Notes: a model not told the origin generated them from the letters alone. A DNA stretch of 64,000 nucleotides from Pedobacter frigiditerrae (GCF_032678705.1 NZ_JAVTSS010000002.1:992001-1056000); one strand, 5' to 3'; shown: positions 7,242 to 17,078, counted from the first letter of the stretch. Made by a program: numbers and translations.

Positions 7242-8372
7242 ATGAATTTATTCGACGTATACCCACTTAACGATATAGAAATTACAAAAGCAGCTGGCAG
7301 CAATGTTTGGGATGCTAATAATCAAAAATACTTAGATTTATATGGCGGTCACGCTGTAATATCTATTGGGCATACCAACCCACATTATGTAACTCGTTTA
7401 ACAGACCAGTTAAACAAAGTTGGCTTTTATTCTAACTCAGTTAAAATTCCTTTGCAGGTTCAATTGGCAGAGAAATTGGGCGAAGTTTCTGGCAAAAAAG
7501 ATTTCCAATTATTCTTATGTAACTCTGGTGCCGAAGCAAATGAAAATGCTTTAAAATTGGCATCGTTTTACAATGGAAGAAAAAAGGTAATTGCTTTTTC
7601 TGGCGCATTCCACGGACGTACTTCTTTGGCCGTAGCGGTTACTGATAATCCGAAAATTGTTGCACCAGTTAACCAAACTGAAAATGTAATTTTTTTACCT
7701 CACAATAATGAAGTTGCATTAGAAGAAACTTTTAAAGCGCAGGGCGATGAAATTTGCGCTGTAATTATAGAAGGTATTCAAGGTGTTGGCGGAATTAAAG
7801 AAGCTTCAAAAAGTTTCTTGCAAAAAATCCGTTCACTTTGTGATGAATATAACGCAGTTTACATTGCAGATTCAGTTCAATGCGGTTATGGAAGAACAGG
7901 TTTATTCTATTCGCACGATTATGCTGGTGTAGAAGCTGATGTTTATACAATGGCTAAAGGAATGGGTAACGGATTTCCTGTGGCGGGAATTTCAATAGCA
8001 CCAAAATTTAAACCTTGGCACGGAGAATTAGGAACAACCTTCGGTGGCAATCACTTAGCTTGTGCGGCAGCATTAGCGGTTTTAGAAGTGATGGAAAAAG
8101 ATAACTTGATGCAAAATGCTGAAGAAATTGGAAGCTATTTAATTGAAGAATTGAATAAATTTGAGCAAGTAAAAGAAGTTAGAGGTCGTGGTTTAATGAT
8201 TGGTATAGAATTACCAGAAGAATTGGCTCACGTTAAAAAGGATTTGTTGTTTAAACATTTCATTTTTACTGGCGAAGCTAAACCAAACGTAATTCGTTTA
8301 TTACCAGCTTTAAACTTAACCAAAGCTCACGCTGATGAATTTTTGGCGGCATTCAGCAAACTAGTTAAATAA
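7242..8372 (+). CDS. argD: N-acetyl/succinyl-ornithine aminotransferase
   Basis: PLP-dependent class III aminotransferase that converts N-acylglutamate semialdehyde to N-acylornithine. Visible landmarks: CNSGAEANENALK (93-105), SGAFHGRTS (120-128), IEGIQGVGG, ADSVQCGYGRTG (cofactor Asp and Gln) and the Schiff-base Lys239 in MAKGMGNGFPVAG. The ATG at 7242 is chosen since the sequence before it is the family C repeat; this gives 376 residues, normal for the family. Confidence 0.95.
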   Translation: MNLFDVYPLNDIEITKAAGSNVWDANNQKYLDLYGGHAVISIGHTNPHYVTRLTDQLNKVGFYSNSVKIPLQVQLAEKLGEVSGKKDFQLFLCNSGAEANENALKLASFYNGRKKVIAFSGAFHGRTSLAVAVTDNPKIVAPVNQTENVIFLPHNNEVALEETFKAQGDEICAVIIEGIQGVGGIKEASKSFLQKIRSLCDEYNAVYIADSVQCGYGRTGLFYSHDYAGVEADVYTMAKGMGNGFPVAGISIAPKFKPWHGELGTTFGGNHLACAAALAVLEVMEKDNLMQNAEEIGSYLIEELNKFEQVKEVRGRGLMIGIELPEELAHVKKDLLFKHFIFTGEAKPNVIRLLPALNLTKAHADEFLAAFSKLVK

Positions 8373-8375
8373 CAA

Positions 8376-8438
8376 TTTGTCATCCTGACGAAGGAAGGAT
8401 CTCTACATAAGATGCTTCGACAGGCTCAGCATGACAAA
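8376..8438. repeat. Inverted pair of family A repeats before argF'
   Basis: TTTGTCAT (8376-8383) and ATGACAAA (8431-8438) bracket two facing copies of the family A core (GTCATCCTGACGAAGG and CTTCGACAGGCTCAGCATGAC). The ATG at 8431 lies inside the repeat and is not the likely start of the next gene. Confidence 0.8.
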
Positions 8439-8454
8439 CAAAAGCATAAAAAAT

Positions 8455-9432
8455 ATGAAGTTATTCACTTCCGTACACGATGTTCCGAGCATCAAACAAT
8501 TTGTAAAGGATGCACTTGCATTGAAGGCAAATCCTTATGCGCACCAACATTTGGGTAAAAACAAAACATTAGGTTTAGTTTTTATGAACCCTAGTTTGCG
8601 TACTCGTTTAAGCACTCAAAAAGCTGCGCTAAACTTGGGTATGAACGTAATGGTGATGAACTTGGACAAAGAAGGCTGGGCTTTAGAAACTCAAGATGGC
8701 GTTGTAATGAATGGTTCTACTGTTGAACACATTCGTGAGGCTGCGGCTGTAATGGGTCAATATTGCGATATTTTAGGCTTACGTTCTTTCCCAAAATTAA
8801 ATAACCGTGAAGAAGATTATAGTGAAGATTTCTTCAATAAATTTGTGAAATATTGTGCTGTTCCGGTTGTAAGTTTAGAAAGTGCAACTCGCCACCCTTT
8901 ACAAAGTTTTGCAGATATCATCACCATTCACGAGACTTGGAACCCACTAAGAGTTGGAGCTAATGCTAAACCAAAAGTTGTTTTGGCTTGGGCCCCACAC
9001 GTAAAAGCTTTACCACAAGCAGTTCCAAATTCATTTGCAGAATGGATGTGTAAGGCGCAGGCAGAAGGAATGATAGATTTTACCATTGCACAACCAGAAG
9101 GATATGAACTTGCTGAAGATTTTACACCTGGTGCTAAAATTGAATATAACTTAGAAGAAGCATTAGCCGGTGCTGATTATGTGTATGTTAAAAACTGGAG
9201 CAGCTATAAAGAATATGGTAAAGTTTTAACTTATCCAGATGGCTGGATGATGAATAACGATAAATTGAAATTCACAAACGATGCGAAAGTGATGCATTGT
9301 TTACCTGTTCGTCGCGATTTAGAATTATCTTCTGAGATTTTAGATGGACCAAATTCACTGGTTATTCACGAAGCTGGTAACAGACTTTGGTCGGCACAGG
9401 CTGTGCTAAAAGCAATGTTGGAGGAGTTATAA
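8455..9432 (+). CDS. N-succinyl- (or N-acetyl-) ornithine carbamoyltransferase
   Basis: Transfers the carbamoyl group to an N-acylated ornithine, as in the Bacteroides SOTCase and Xanthomonas AOTCase. The start at 8455 (MKLFTSVHDV) gives 325 residues; an ATG 24 bp earlier is inside a repeat. Motifs: carbamoyl-phosphate site NPSLRTRLS, HPLQSFAD, and HCLPVRR. The residue that sets acyl specificity (Pro90 in B. fragilis SOTCase, Glu92 in Xanthomonas AOTCase, from memory) is Val90 here, in NGSTVEHI. Since Val at this site in the Xanthomonas enzyme is reported to favour succinylornithine, a succinylated pathway is more likely, but this is an inference. Confidence 0.92.
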   Translation: MKLFTSVHDVPSIKQFVKDALALKANPYAHQHLGKNKTLGLVFMNPSLRTRLSTQKAALNLGMNVMVMNLDKEGWALETQDGVVMNGSTVEHIREAAAVMGQYCDILGLRSFPKLNNREEDYSEDFFNKFVKYCAVPVVSLESATRHPLQSFADIITIHETWNPLRVGANAKPKVVLAWAPHVKALPQAVPNSFAEWMCKAQAEGMIDFTIAQPEGYELAEDFTPGAKIEYNLEEALAGADYVYVKNWSSYKEYGKVLTYPDGWMMNNDKLKFTNDAKVMHCLPVRRDLELSSEILDGPNSLVIHEAGNRLWSAQAVLKAMLEEL

Positions 9433-9438
9433 AAATAT

Positions 9439-9502
9439 TTAACCACAGATAAAAAGGATTGACACAGATATTAAAAATAATCTGTTTATCTGTGGTGGTT
9501 AA
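9439..9502. repeat. Long hairpin repeat between argF' and argB
   Basis: TTAACCACAGATAAA (9439-9453) pairs with TTTATCTGTGGTGGTTAA (9485-9502) with short bulges. The enclosed AAGGATTGACACAGAT is of a type seen as intergenic repeat in many bacteria. It could also slow or terminate transcription within the cluster. Confidence 0.6.
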
Positions 9503-9511
9503 CAAGAGGCT

Positions 9512-10300
9512 ATGAAACAACTAACCATCATAAAAATAGGCGGAAACGTAATTGACAATTCTGAGAATCTACATCAATTTCTATTAGATTTTACGGCTTT
9601 GCCTGGCGATAAGATTTTGGTGCACGGTGGTGGGAAAATAGCTACAGAACTTGGCGAAAGTTTAGGTGTTGAAGCTAAAATGGTTGATGGGAGACGGATT
9701 ACAGATATCGAAACTTTACGAATTGTAACGATGGTTTACGCCGGATTGATTAATAAAAATATGGTAGCACAGTTGCAGGCAAAAGGTAATAATGCAATTG
9801 GTTTAACTGGTGCAGATGGAAATGTCATCAAAGCTAAAAAACGTCCTGTAAAAGAAATAGATTATGGTTTTGTTGGCGATTTAGATGAAAACTCTATCTC
9901 CTCAAGCACGATAGATAGTTTGCTAAAAGCTGGATTGACGCCAGTACTATGTGCAATAACACATGATGGAGATACACAATTGCTAAATACAAATGCCGAT
10001 ACAATTGCATCAGCCGTGGCGGTTGCAATGTCATCATTATATGAAACACGATTGGTATATTGCTTCGAGAAAAAGGGGGTGCTGAAAGATGTTAACGATG
10101 ATGCAACTGTTGTTCGGGAAATTAAATCGAGTGAGTTTGAAGGTTTAAAAGCTGATGGTACGGTTGCAGGCGGAATGATACCCAAATTGCATAATGCTTT
10201 TGAAGCAATTAACAAAGGCGTTGCGGCTGTTTACATTGGCAAAGCGGATGAGTTGGGAGAATTGGAGAGTGGGAGCTTTGGAACAAAAATGTTGCGCTAG
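9512..10300 (+). CDS. argB: N-acylglutamate kinase
   Basis: Amino-acid kinase family enzyme that phosphorylates N-acetyl- or N-succinyl-glutamate. Motifs: IKIGGNVID (7-15), LVHGGGKIAT (36-45), GLTGADGNVI, LLNTNADTIASAVAVA and GGMIPKLHNAFEA. 262 residues is the usual length for the arginine-insensitive type. It follows argF' after a hairpin repeat. Confidence 0.95.
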   Translation: MKQLTIIKIGGNVIDNSENLHQFLLDFTALPGDKILVHGGGKIATELGESLGVEAKMVDGRRITDIETLRIVTMVYAGLINKNMVAQLQAKGNNAIGLTGADGNVIKAKKRPVKEIDYGFVGDLDENSISSSTIDSLLKAGLTPVLCAITHDGDTQLLNTNADTIASAVAVAMSSLYETRLVYCFEKKGVLKDVNDDATVVREIKSSEFEGLKADGTVAGGMIPKLHNAFEAINKGVAAVYIGKADELGELESGSFGTKMLR

Positions 10301-10375
10301 GGTAGAGGGAAGGAAAGTTGAAAGGTCTTGACCATTGCAGGAAAAAGGAACCAATTAACCACTGCCCTTGCAAAC

Positions 10376-10478
10376 TAAACCTGATAGCAGCGAAAAGCTC
10401 CCGTTGTCAGTCTGAGCGCCTGCCTGCCGTAGGCAGGTAGGCGAAGACAAAACGGGACTTGTAGCGGATAGCAGGACT
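10376..10478. repeat. Dispersed repeat, family B, copy 1
   Basis: Begins TAAACCTGATAGCAGCGAAA and ends ACTTGTAGCGGATAGCAGGA, with an inner inverted repeat CCCGTT...AACGGG and a nested CTGCCTGCCGTAGGCAGG palindrome. Related copies lie at 17079, 26319 and, inverted, 55464. Confidence 0.75.
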
Positions 10479-10526
10479 AACATTAATAGTTATACTAACT
10501 TGCTTTTCTAATAAATATTAAATCAA

Positions 10527-11336
10527 ATGAAAAAAATAGCAATTATAGGTTCTGGAAATATCGGGATTTCTTTAGCAAAAGGATTAGTAAAAGCTGATTA
10601 TACATCGGCTGCTCAAATTACTTTAACACGTAGAAGTTTAGACCATCTAAAACCCTTTGCAGTAGCAGGATTTAACGTTAGCAATGATAATAAAGCAACA
10701 GTTGCAAATGCTGATGTGGTAATTTTAGCAGTTTTGCCTCAACAATTAAATACTGTTTTAGATGAGATTGCTGTTGCCATAGACCCAGCTAAACATTTGG
10801 TAATTTCTGTAATTTCTGGGGTAAGTTGTGCTGCGGTTAAAGAGAAATTGGGGAATGATGTGGAAGTGATTAGAGCAATGCCAAACACAGCTATCGCCAT
10901 CGGTCAATCGATGACTTGTATTGCAAGTGATAATGCATCGGCAGAAAACCTAATGGACGTTACGAAAATGTTTGAAACGGTTGGTTCAGTTGTTAAGATT
11001 AATGAAGACTTAATGACCTCGGCGACTGCGCTTTGCGCTTGTGGTATTGCGTTCTTTTTAAGGGCAATTAGAGCGGCGTCGCAAGGTGGAGTGGAGATTG
11101 GATTTCATGCAGATGAAGCTTTAAAAATGGCTGTTCAGACTGCAAAAGGCGCTGCAGATTTACTTTTATTACATGGAACACATCCGGAATCAGAAATAGA
11201 TAAAGTAACTTCGCCAAAAGGTTGTACCATTGCTGGCCTTAACGAAATGGAGCACAATGGCTTTAGTTCGTCGCTAATTAAAGGCATAAAACTTTCGGCT
11301 TTAAAAGCAGGGAATTTATATACAAAAGAAGGTTAA
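10527..11336 (+). CDS. proC: pyrroline-5-carboxylate reductase
   Basis: NAD(P)H-dependent reduction of pyrroline-5-carboxylate to proline. N-terminal Rossmann motif IIGSGNIGISLAKG (5-18); AILPQQ-like AVLPQQLNTVL; RAMPNTAIAIGQSM (about 113-126); and the C-terminal VTSPKGCTIAGLNEME. Its place between argB and argE is also seen in other Bacteroidota arginine clusters and joins the two glutamate-derived pathways. Confidence 0.95.
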   Translation: MKKIAIIGSGNIGISLAKGLVKADYTSAAQITLTRRSLDHLKPFAVAGFNVSNDNKATVANADVVILAVLPQQLNTVLDEIAVAIDPAKHLVISVISGVSCAAVKEKLGNDVEVIRAMPNTAIAIGQSMTCIASDNASAENLMDVTKMFETVGSVVKINEDLMTSATALCACGIAFFLRAIRAASQGGVEIGFHADEALKMAVQTAKGAADLLLLHGTHPESEIDKVTSPKGCTIAGLNEMEHNGFSSSLIKGIKLSALKAGNLYTKEG

Positions 11337-11406
11337 AAAAGGTTGAATGTAAGAAGGCGGAAGGTGAAAATCCAAGCTCAATACTCAATACGCATTACTC
11401 AATACG

Positions 11407-12474
11407 ATGTTAGAAAACATACAAAAGGAAAGTCTGGATTTATTGCGACAATTAATTCGCATCCAATCTTTTAGTAAGGAAGAAGATAGAACGGCGAATT
11501 TAATTGCACAGTTTTTAGAAGAACGAGGTGTAAAAACCTACCGCAAAATGAATAATGTTTGGGCATACAATCAACACTTTGATGCTTCAAAACCAACATT
11601 ACTTTTAAACTCTCATCACGATACAGTTAAGCCAAATTCTGGTTACACTCGCGATCCTTATGATGCTGCCATTGAAGGCGATAAACTGTTCGGTTTGGGT
11701 AGTAATGATGCAGGCGGTTGTTTGGTTTCGTTGATTGGAACTTTCCTTTATTTCTATCCTCAAGAAGATTTAAAATATAACATTTGTTTAGCCGCAACGG
11801 CGGAAGAAGAGATTTCTGGTAATAACGGATTAGAATTGGTTTTACCAGATTTAGGCGAATTAGAATTCGGTATTGTGGGCGAGCCAACCGAAATGAATTT
11901 GGCAATTGCTGAGCGTGGTTTGTTGGTTTTAGATTGCACCTCTCACGGAAAAGCTGGTCACGCGGCTAGAGAAGAAGGAGAAAATGCAATTTACAAAGCT
12001 TTAAAAGATATTGAGTGGTTTAGAAACTACCAATTCCCGAAAGTTTCTGAAGTTTTTGGTCCGCTGAAAATGACGGTTACCATCATCAATGCTGGCTCGC
12101 AACATAATGTGGTTCCTGCAAATTGTACTTTTACAGTTGATGTTCGTGTAACGGATTCTTACACCAACGAAGAAGTTTTAGAGATTATCAGAGCAAATGT
12201 AGATTGTGATGTTACGCCACGTTCAATTCGCTTAAAACCATCTTCGATTGATAAAAATCATCCTGTGGTATTGGCTGGTGTAAATTTAGGAAGAACAACT
12301 TACGGTTCGCCAACAACATCAGACCAAGCTTTATTGGATATCCCATCGGTAAAATGTGGTCCAGGTTTTTCTGGCCGCTCGCACATGGCTGATGAATTTT
12401 TATACGTTCGTGAAGTTGCTGAAGGTGTTGCAGGTTATGTAAATATGCTAAAGCCAGTTATTAACGGAAAATAA
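11407..12474 (+). CDS. argE: M20-family N-acyl-ornithine/citrulline deacylase
   Basis: Zinc-dependent amidohydrolase that removes the acyl group from acetyl- or succinyl-ornithine/citrulline. Metal and catalytic motifs are clear: NSHHDTVKP (His and Asp), GSNDAGG (bridging Asp), ATAEEEISG (Glu pair), GEPTEM and the C-terminal GRSHMADEF (last metal His). 355 residues. As the transcarbamylase of this cluster works on an acylated ornithine, the physiological substrate is probably N-acylcitrulline, feeding argG and argH. Confidence 0.92.
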   Translation: MLENIQKESLDLLRQLIRIQSFSKEEDRTANLIAQFLEERGVKTYRKMNNVWAYNQHFDASKPTLLLNSHHDTVKPNSGYTRDPYDAAIEGDKLFGLGSNDAGGCLVSLIGTFLYFYPQEDLKYNICLAATAEEEISGNNGLELVLPDLGELEFGIVGEPTEMNLAIAERGLLVLDCTSHGKAGHAAREEGENAIYKALKDIEWFRNYQFPKVSEVFGPLKMTVTIINAGSQHNVVPANCTFTVDVRVTDSYTNEEVLEIIRANVDCDVTPRSIRLKPSSIDKNHPVVLAGVNLGRTTYGSPTTSDQALLDIPSVKCGPGFSGRSHMADEFLYVREVAEGVAGYVNMLKPVINGK

Positions 12475-12485
12475 ACTAATAAAAA

Positions 12486-12570
12486 AGCCGCTGATTCGCA
12501 GATTTCCTTCGACTCCCGAAGAAGTCGGAACAGGTTCGCTCAGGATGACAAAATCTGCGAATCAGCGGCT
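12486..12570. terminator. 20-bp perfect inverted repeat after argE
   Basis: AGCCGCTGATTCGCAGATTT (12486-12505) and its exact reverse complement (12551-12570) enclose a 45-nt family A repeat. It sits 11 bp after the argE stop codon and faces a convergent gene, so it may act as a terminator for the arginine unit; it is also a composite repeat. Confidence 0.6.
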
Positions 12571-12577
12571 AAAAATA

Positions 12578-12674
12578 TTTGTCATTCCGAGGAATAGCCT
12601 GTCCCGAATTTTCGGGAAGGAATCTATATGAAAATTTATTGTAATAGATTCTTCGCGATGCTCAGAATGACAAA
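12578..12674. repeat. Family A repeat pair between convergent genes
   Basis: TTTGTCATTC (12578-12587) and GAATGACAAA (12665-12674) bracket two facing family A cores, with a nested CCCGAATTTTCGGG palindrome. It fills the gap to the stop codon of the S9 peptidase gene. Confidence 0.75.
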
Positions 12675-12680
12675 ATGAGC

Positions 12681-15539
12681 TTAGTTCCCTTCACCTCCAT
12701 CAAAAGCTCTAGTTTCAAGATGTTTTTCCATATCTAAACGGTTAACTCCTTTACTCCACCATTCGGGTGCAGGTTTTCCTTTTAGCATATAATCGAAATA
12801 TTCCATCATACGGACTGCATAATCTTTACGATTTGGTAATTTAGCTATACCGTGATTTTCTCCACGATAAGTAATCATCACCACTGGTTTATTCAGTCTT
12901 CTTAAACCGTTGTAATATTCAATTCCTTGCGTAAAATCTACTGCACCATCTTTATCGTTGTGTAAAAGCAATAACGGCGTTTGTACTTTTTTGATGTGAT
13001 AAACTGGAGAGTTACGTGCAAAAGCATCCCAGTTATCCCAATAACCTGGCGTTAGGCGACCTTGACTAGCTTCAAAAATGGCTTGATTTGTACCGCCACT
13101 ATTCCAATAAATTAAACTGTACATGCTAATCATATTGGTTAGTGGAGCACCAGCAGCTGCAGCTTTAAAAATATTGGTTTGTGTAATTAAGAACGAAGTT
13201 TGATAACCACCCCAAGAGTGACCGTGAATGGCAACATTTTTTTCATCAACAACACCTGTAGCAATTGCAGCTTTAACAGCAGGTACCACGCAAGCAACGG
13301 CTGACATACCTGGGTCGTTTAACTTGTATTTAATATCTGGTTCTAAAACGGCGTAACCATTGCTTAAATATACAGCTTTGTTAAATCCACCACCAGGAAA
13401 ACCTGGCATCGAATAGTTGTTTAACCCATCAGTTAAACGCTCGTAAATGTAAGTGATGGTTGGGTAAGATTTGCCCGCAATATAATTAGCTGGCAAGTAT
13501 AATGCAGCTTGTAAACTATCGCCATTGGCACTTACGTAATCTATCAGTTTCACTCCAGAAGTCCATGCATATTTAGCTTGGTCTGGCGTATTTGAATTTA
13601 CTTTTTTAGGAGCAGCTAAATCGCTAGTTGCGCTGGCGTAATAAGTTGGAGATTCTTGATAGTTACTTTTCGAATAAGCAAAAACTTTTCCTTTTTCTGC
13701 TTTTGCAAAAGCTCCGTAAGAATTATCATCCATAAATAGGATGTTGATTTTGTTTTTACCAACAGGAAGAATTCCAATGCCTGATTTCTTATCTTTTACA
13801 TTGAACACACCAAAATATTGGTCTTTACTTAAATCAGTTCCTTTTTCATCTTCGTAAATCCGGTATCTGCCAGCTACTTCAGTTTTTTTGCTTTTCCAAT
13901 TATCTGAAAGTGAGACTACACTTTTGCCATCTGCAGATATTTTCCATAAATCATAGTTATCCATGAGTAATGCATATTTAGAATCGCTAGACCAACCTAA
14001 ATTTTGGGTAGACGGTTTAAGTACATTATGGTCATCTAACTCATTAATGAAAGAAGACTTTATATTTCCTGTTAAGTTAGCTGTTGAGCCTGTTTCTAAG
14101 TTGATGCTATAGAAAACACCATCAACATAATAACTAGCAATTTTTCCGTTTGGAGCAACAGATAATCTACCACCATTTGAAGCATACATTTTCTCGAATA
14201 AACGTTTTTTAGCGCCAGTTTTAAGGTCGATTAAATAGATGTCAGTATAACTTTGTCCGTCTAAGTTTCCTGCTAATTCGTAGTTAGAATTATCGTAACC
14301 AATAGCGTAAAGTTGTTTTGGCGCAACCAATACTGAACGCATATTGCTATCTGCTAACTGCGTGAATTTTTTATCCGCAATGCGATAAGAACTTGTATAA
14401 CTAAAACTTTTGTCTCTCATCTCTTGCGTTTGTTGCGCAGATTGAAGGCGTTTATCTTGCCAGTTCCAGATAATCATATCTGGTTTTTCGATATCTTCCT
14501 TTTTAGGCTCAGGTTTAACCAGTTTTGCTAAACTATCAGCTTTTGCATCTGGTTTTTTCGATTTTGCACTATCTGTTTTTTTGTCTTCCTTTTTTTCTAA
14601 AGTATTAATGCCGAAAAACAAGGTAGACTGGTCGTCTGACCAATATGGTGTTGCATTTGTATTTACACCTTTTCCTTTCGGGAAAGTTGCATCGTCTAAA
14701 CTGGTGTAAATTACTTTGTTTGTTAAATCACCATTGATTTTACTAATGCCAATCACACTAAAAATATCATCTTTATATTTTTCGTTTTTGTTAGATTTCA
14801 GTAAAGCAAAAGCAGTTCCCTCTTCATTCCAATTTATACTTTTATAAACAGCTTTGTCGTTGTCCAATGCGGTTGTTAAACCAGTTTTCACGTCTCTTAA
14901 AAATACACCATTTCCGTTTTGACCATTTGCATCAACAGTATAAGCCAGCTGGTCGCCAGCTTTATTAAATGCAAATTCTGAAACATTACCAATATTGAAA
15001 CTCTTTTTAGTAACCAAATTATAAAGTAAAACATCGGTTCCTTTTGATGCATCTTTATCTTTAGGAGCAGTTTCCAATGCAGAGAATTGAATTGCTATCC
15101 ACGAAGAATTTTCACCAGAAAAGCTAAAACTTCTTACTCTTTCAAATGAGGTTTGTTTGTTGTCGGCCAGAGAAACTATGGTCAATTTATCATACAAAGG
15201 TTTCATTGTTTTTCTGGCAGCTTTAACATCCGCATCCTTTGCAGAAACTCTAAAAGCGGCAAACTTTGAATCTTTCGAAAACAACATTCCGTTCGCAGTT
15301 GCACCAATTGGATAAGAGTAACTTAACGTGTCGAATGTTTTACGAATAGTTAATTTCAAATCTCCTTCTGTTGGTCCGCTTGCCCAGGCCATCCACTGAC
15401 CGTCAGGCGATAGCGTATTTCCTCTGTTGTAAGTCCACTTTGAAATGTCTTTCCAAGTTAATGCCGGTCGTTGTTGGGCAAAACCGTTTGTTGCAAGGGA
15501 TATTGCAAAAACGAGTAGAATAAATTTTAAATTCTTCAT
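12681..15539 (-). CDS. S9 family serine peptidase, prolyl-oligopeptidase-like, secreted
   Basis: Large (952 residues) exported peptidase. The signal peptide is MKNLKFILLVFAISLATNGFA. A beta-propeller-like N-terminal region (about 30-690) contains a charged low-complexity insert KKEDKKTDSAKSKKPDAK near 320. The C-terminal alpha/beta-hydrolase domain carries the nucleophile Ser775 in GHSWGG, LLLLHNDKDGAVDF with the acid, and YRGENHGI with the His. It probably trims peptides in the periplasm. It sits between argE and argH, on the opposite strand. Confidence 0.92.
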   Translation of the reverse strand: MKNLKFILLVFAISLATNGFAQQRPALTWKDISKWTYNRGNTLSPDGQWMAWASGPTEGDLKLTIRKTFDTLSYSYPIGATANGMLFSKDSKFAAFRVSAKDADVKAARKTMKPLYDKLTIVSLADNKQTSFERVRSFSFSGENSSWIAIQFSALETAPKDKDASKGTDVLLYNLVTKKSFNIGNVSEFAFNKAGDQLAYTVDANGQNGNGVFLRDVKTGLTTALDNDKAVYKSINWNEEGTAFALLKSNKNEKYKDDIFSVIGISKINGDLTNKVIYTSLDDATFPKGKGVNTNATPYWSDDQSTLFFGINTLEKKEDKKTDSAKSKKPDAKADSLAKLVKPEPKKEDIEKPDMIIWNWQDKRLQSAQQTQEMRDKSFSYTSSYRIADKKFTQLADSNMRSVLVAPKQLYAIGYDNSNYELAGNLDGQSYTDIYLIDLKTGAKKRLFEKMYASNGGRLSVAPNGKIASYYVDGVFYSINLETGSTANLTGNIKSSFINELDDHNVLKPSTQNLGWSSDSKYALLMDNYDLWKISADGKSVVSLSDNWKSKKTEVAGRYRIYEDEKGTDLSKDQYFGVFNVKDKKSGIGILPVGKNKINILFMDDNSYGAFAKAEKGKVFAYSKSNYQESPTYYASATSDLAAPKKVNSNTPDQAKYAWTSGVKLIDYVSANGDSLQAALYLPANYIAGKSYPTITYIYERLTDGLNNYSMPGFPGGGFNKAVYLSNGYAVLEPDIKYKLNDPGMSAVACVVPAVKAAIATGVVDEKNVAIHGHSWGGYQTSFLITQTNIFKAAAAGAPLTNMISMYSLIYWNSGGTNQAIFEASQGRLTPGYWDNWDAFARNSPVYHIKKVQTPLLLLHNDKDGAVDFTQGIEYYNGLRRLNKPVVMITYRGENHGIAKLPNRKDYAVRMMEYFDYMLKGKPAPEWWSKGVNRLDMEKHLETRAFDGGEGN

Positions 15540-15646
15540 AATTAAGGGTTTGTTTAGACGAAAATAGTGTTTTAAAATAAATTTAAAGCAAGGCGGAATA
15601 AATTATCCGTTTAGATACTTGATACGAAATACTTGCTACTTATTCG

Positions 15647-15654
15647 TACTTTTG
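15647..15654 (+). promoter_or_regulatory. Candidate -7 box of argH
   Basis: TACTTTTG fits the Bacteroidota TAnnTTTG -7 consensus, 30 bp before the argH ATG. A convincing -33 element at the usual spacing was not seen. Confidence 0.35.
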
Positions 15655-15684
15655 TAACGCATTTTTAAGCGCATAAAAATTACA

Positions 15685-17016
15685 ATGAAGATTTGGCAAA
15701 AAAATATTGAAGTAAACAAAGGCATTGAGACATTTACAGTTGGTAAAGACAGAGAATTGGATTTACAAATGGCAGCTTTTGATGTTTTAGGTTCTTTGGC
15801 TCACGTAGAAATGTTGGCCAGTATTAATTTGCTAACAGCTGATGAATTGGCTGAAGTTCAAACTGCACTTAAATTAATTTACAAAGAAATTGAAGATGGT
15901 AAATTTACCATTGATGACAGCGTAGAAGATGTACATTCTCAAGTAGAGTGGTTGTTAACGCAACGTATTGGCGAAGCAGGCAAAAAAATACACAGCGGTC
16001 GCTCTCGTAACGACCAAGTTTTGGTTGATTTGAAGTTGTATTTCAGAGCTTGCATACAAGAAATGGTGGAGAATACATCAACCTTGTTTAATCAATTAAT
16101 TTCGTTGAGCAATACACATAAAGACAAACTTTTACCTGGTTATACGCACTTGCAAATTGCAATGCCATCTTCATTCGGATTATGGTTTGGTGCTTACGCA
16201 GAAAGCTTGGCAGATGATATGGAGATGATGCTTGCTGCTTACAAAGTTTGCAACAAAAATCCACTTGGTTCTGCTGCCGGATATGGTTCTTCTTTTCCAT
16301 TAAATAGGACTATGACGACAGAATTGTTAGGCTTCGAAAAGCTAAACTACAATGTGGTTTATGCACAAATGGGCAGAGGAAAAACAGAAAGAATTTTAGG
16401 TCAGGCGATGTCTTCTGTGGCTGCTACTTTAGCAAAAATGGCGATGGATGTTTGTTTGTTCATTAATCAGAATTTTGGTTTTATCACTTTCCCAGATGAA
16501 CTAACAACTGGATCGAGCATTATGCCACACAAAAAAAATCCTGATGTTTTTGAATTGATTCGTTCCCGTTGTAATAAAATTCAGGCTTTGCCAAATGAAA
16601 TTGCAATGATGACTACCAATTTGCCATCTGGTTACCATAGGGATTTGCAGTTGCTAAAGGAGAACCTTTTCCCAGCAATTACTTCTTTAAATGAATGCTT
16701 AGAGATGACCACTTTTATGCTGCAAAACATTACCGTTAAAGACCATATTTTAGATGATAAAAAGTATGATTATCTATTTAGTGTTGATGTAGTAAATGAA
16801 TTGGCTTTAAGTGGAACTCCATTTAGAGAAGCCTATAAAATTGTTGGTGAAACCATTGAGAATGGAACTTTTGCTCCAAATAAAACGGTTAAGCATACGC
16901 ACGAAGGAAGCATTGGAAATCTTTGTAATAATGAAATTACCGCAATGATGAACGAAATCTTAGCTCAATTTAAATTTGAAAAAGTAAACAAAGCGATAGC
17001 CAGTTTAGTTAAGTAA
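15685..17016 (+). CDS. argH: argininosuccinate lyase
   Basis: Cleaves argininosuccinate to arginine and fumarate. Signature blocks of the fumarase/aspartase superfamily: VEDVHSQVEW, HSGRSRNDQ (103-111), TPYTHLQ-like GYTHLQIAMP, and the flexible loop GSSIMPHKKNPD (about 275-286). 443 residues, slightly shorter than many. It has its own promoter region, separated from the rest of the cluster by the S9 peptidase gene. Confidence 0.96.
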   Translation: MKIWQKNIEVNKGIETFTVGKDRELDLQMAAFDVLGSLAHVEMLASINLLTADELAEVQTALKLIYKEIEDGKFTIDDSVEDVHSQVEWLLTQRIGEAGKKIHSGRSRNDQVLVDLKLYFRACIQEMVENTSTLFNQLISLSNTHKDKLLPGYTHLQIAMPSSFGLWFGAYAESLADDMEMMLAAYKVCNKNPLGSAAGYGSSFPLNRTMTTELLGFEKLNYNVVYAQMGRGKTERILGQAMSSVAATLAKMAMDVCLFINQNFGFITFPDELTTGSSIMPHKKNPDVFELIRSRCNKIQALPNEIAMMTTNLPSGYHRDLQLLKENLFPAITSLNECLEMTTFMLQNITVKDHILDDKKYDYLFSVDVVNELALSGTPFREAYKIVGETIENGTFAPNKTVKHTHEGSIGNLCNNEITAMMNEILAQFKFEKVNKAIASLVK

Positions 17017-17078
17017 GAAGCTATTTTGCTAAAGCGATGGAAATGAAATCGCCGTTTGAAAAACTGAAAGAAGTTAAT

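Noticed and set aside
12506..12550. Possible small RNA gene inside the 20-bp inverted repeat after argE
   Set aside because: The enclosed sequence is a family A repeat and no promoter-like boxes were seen.
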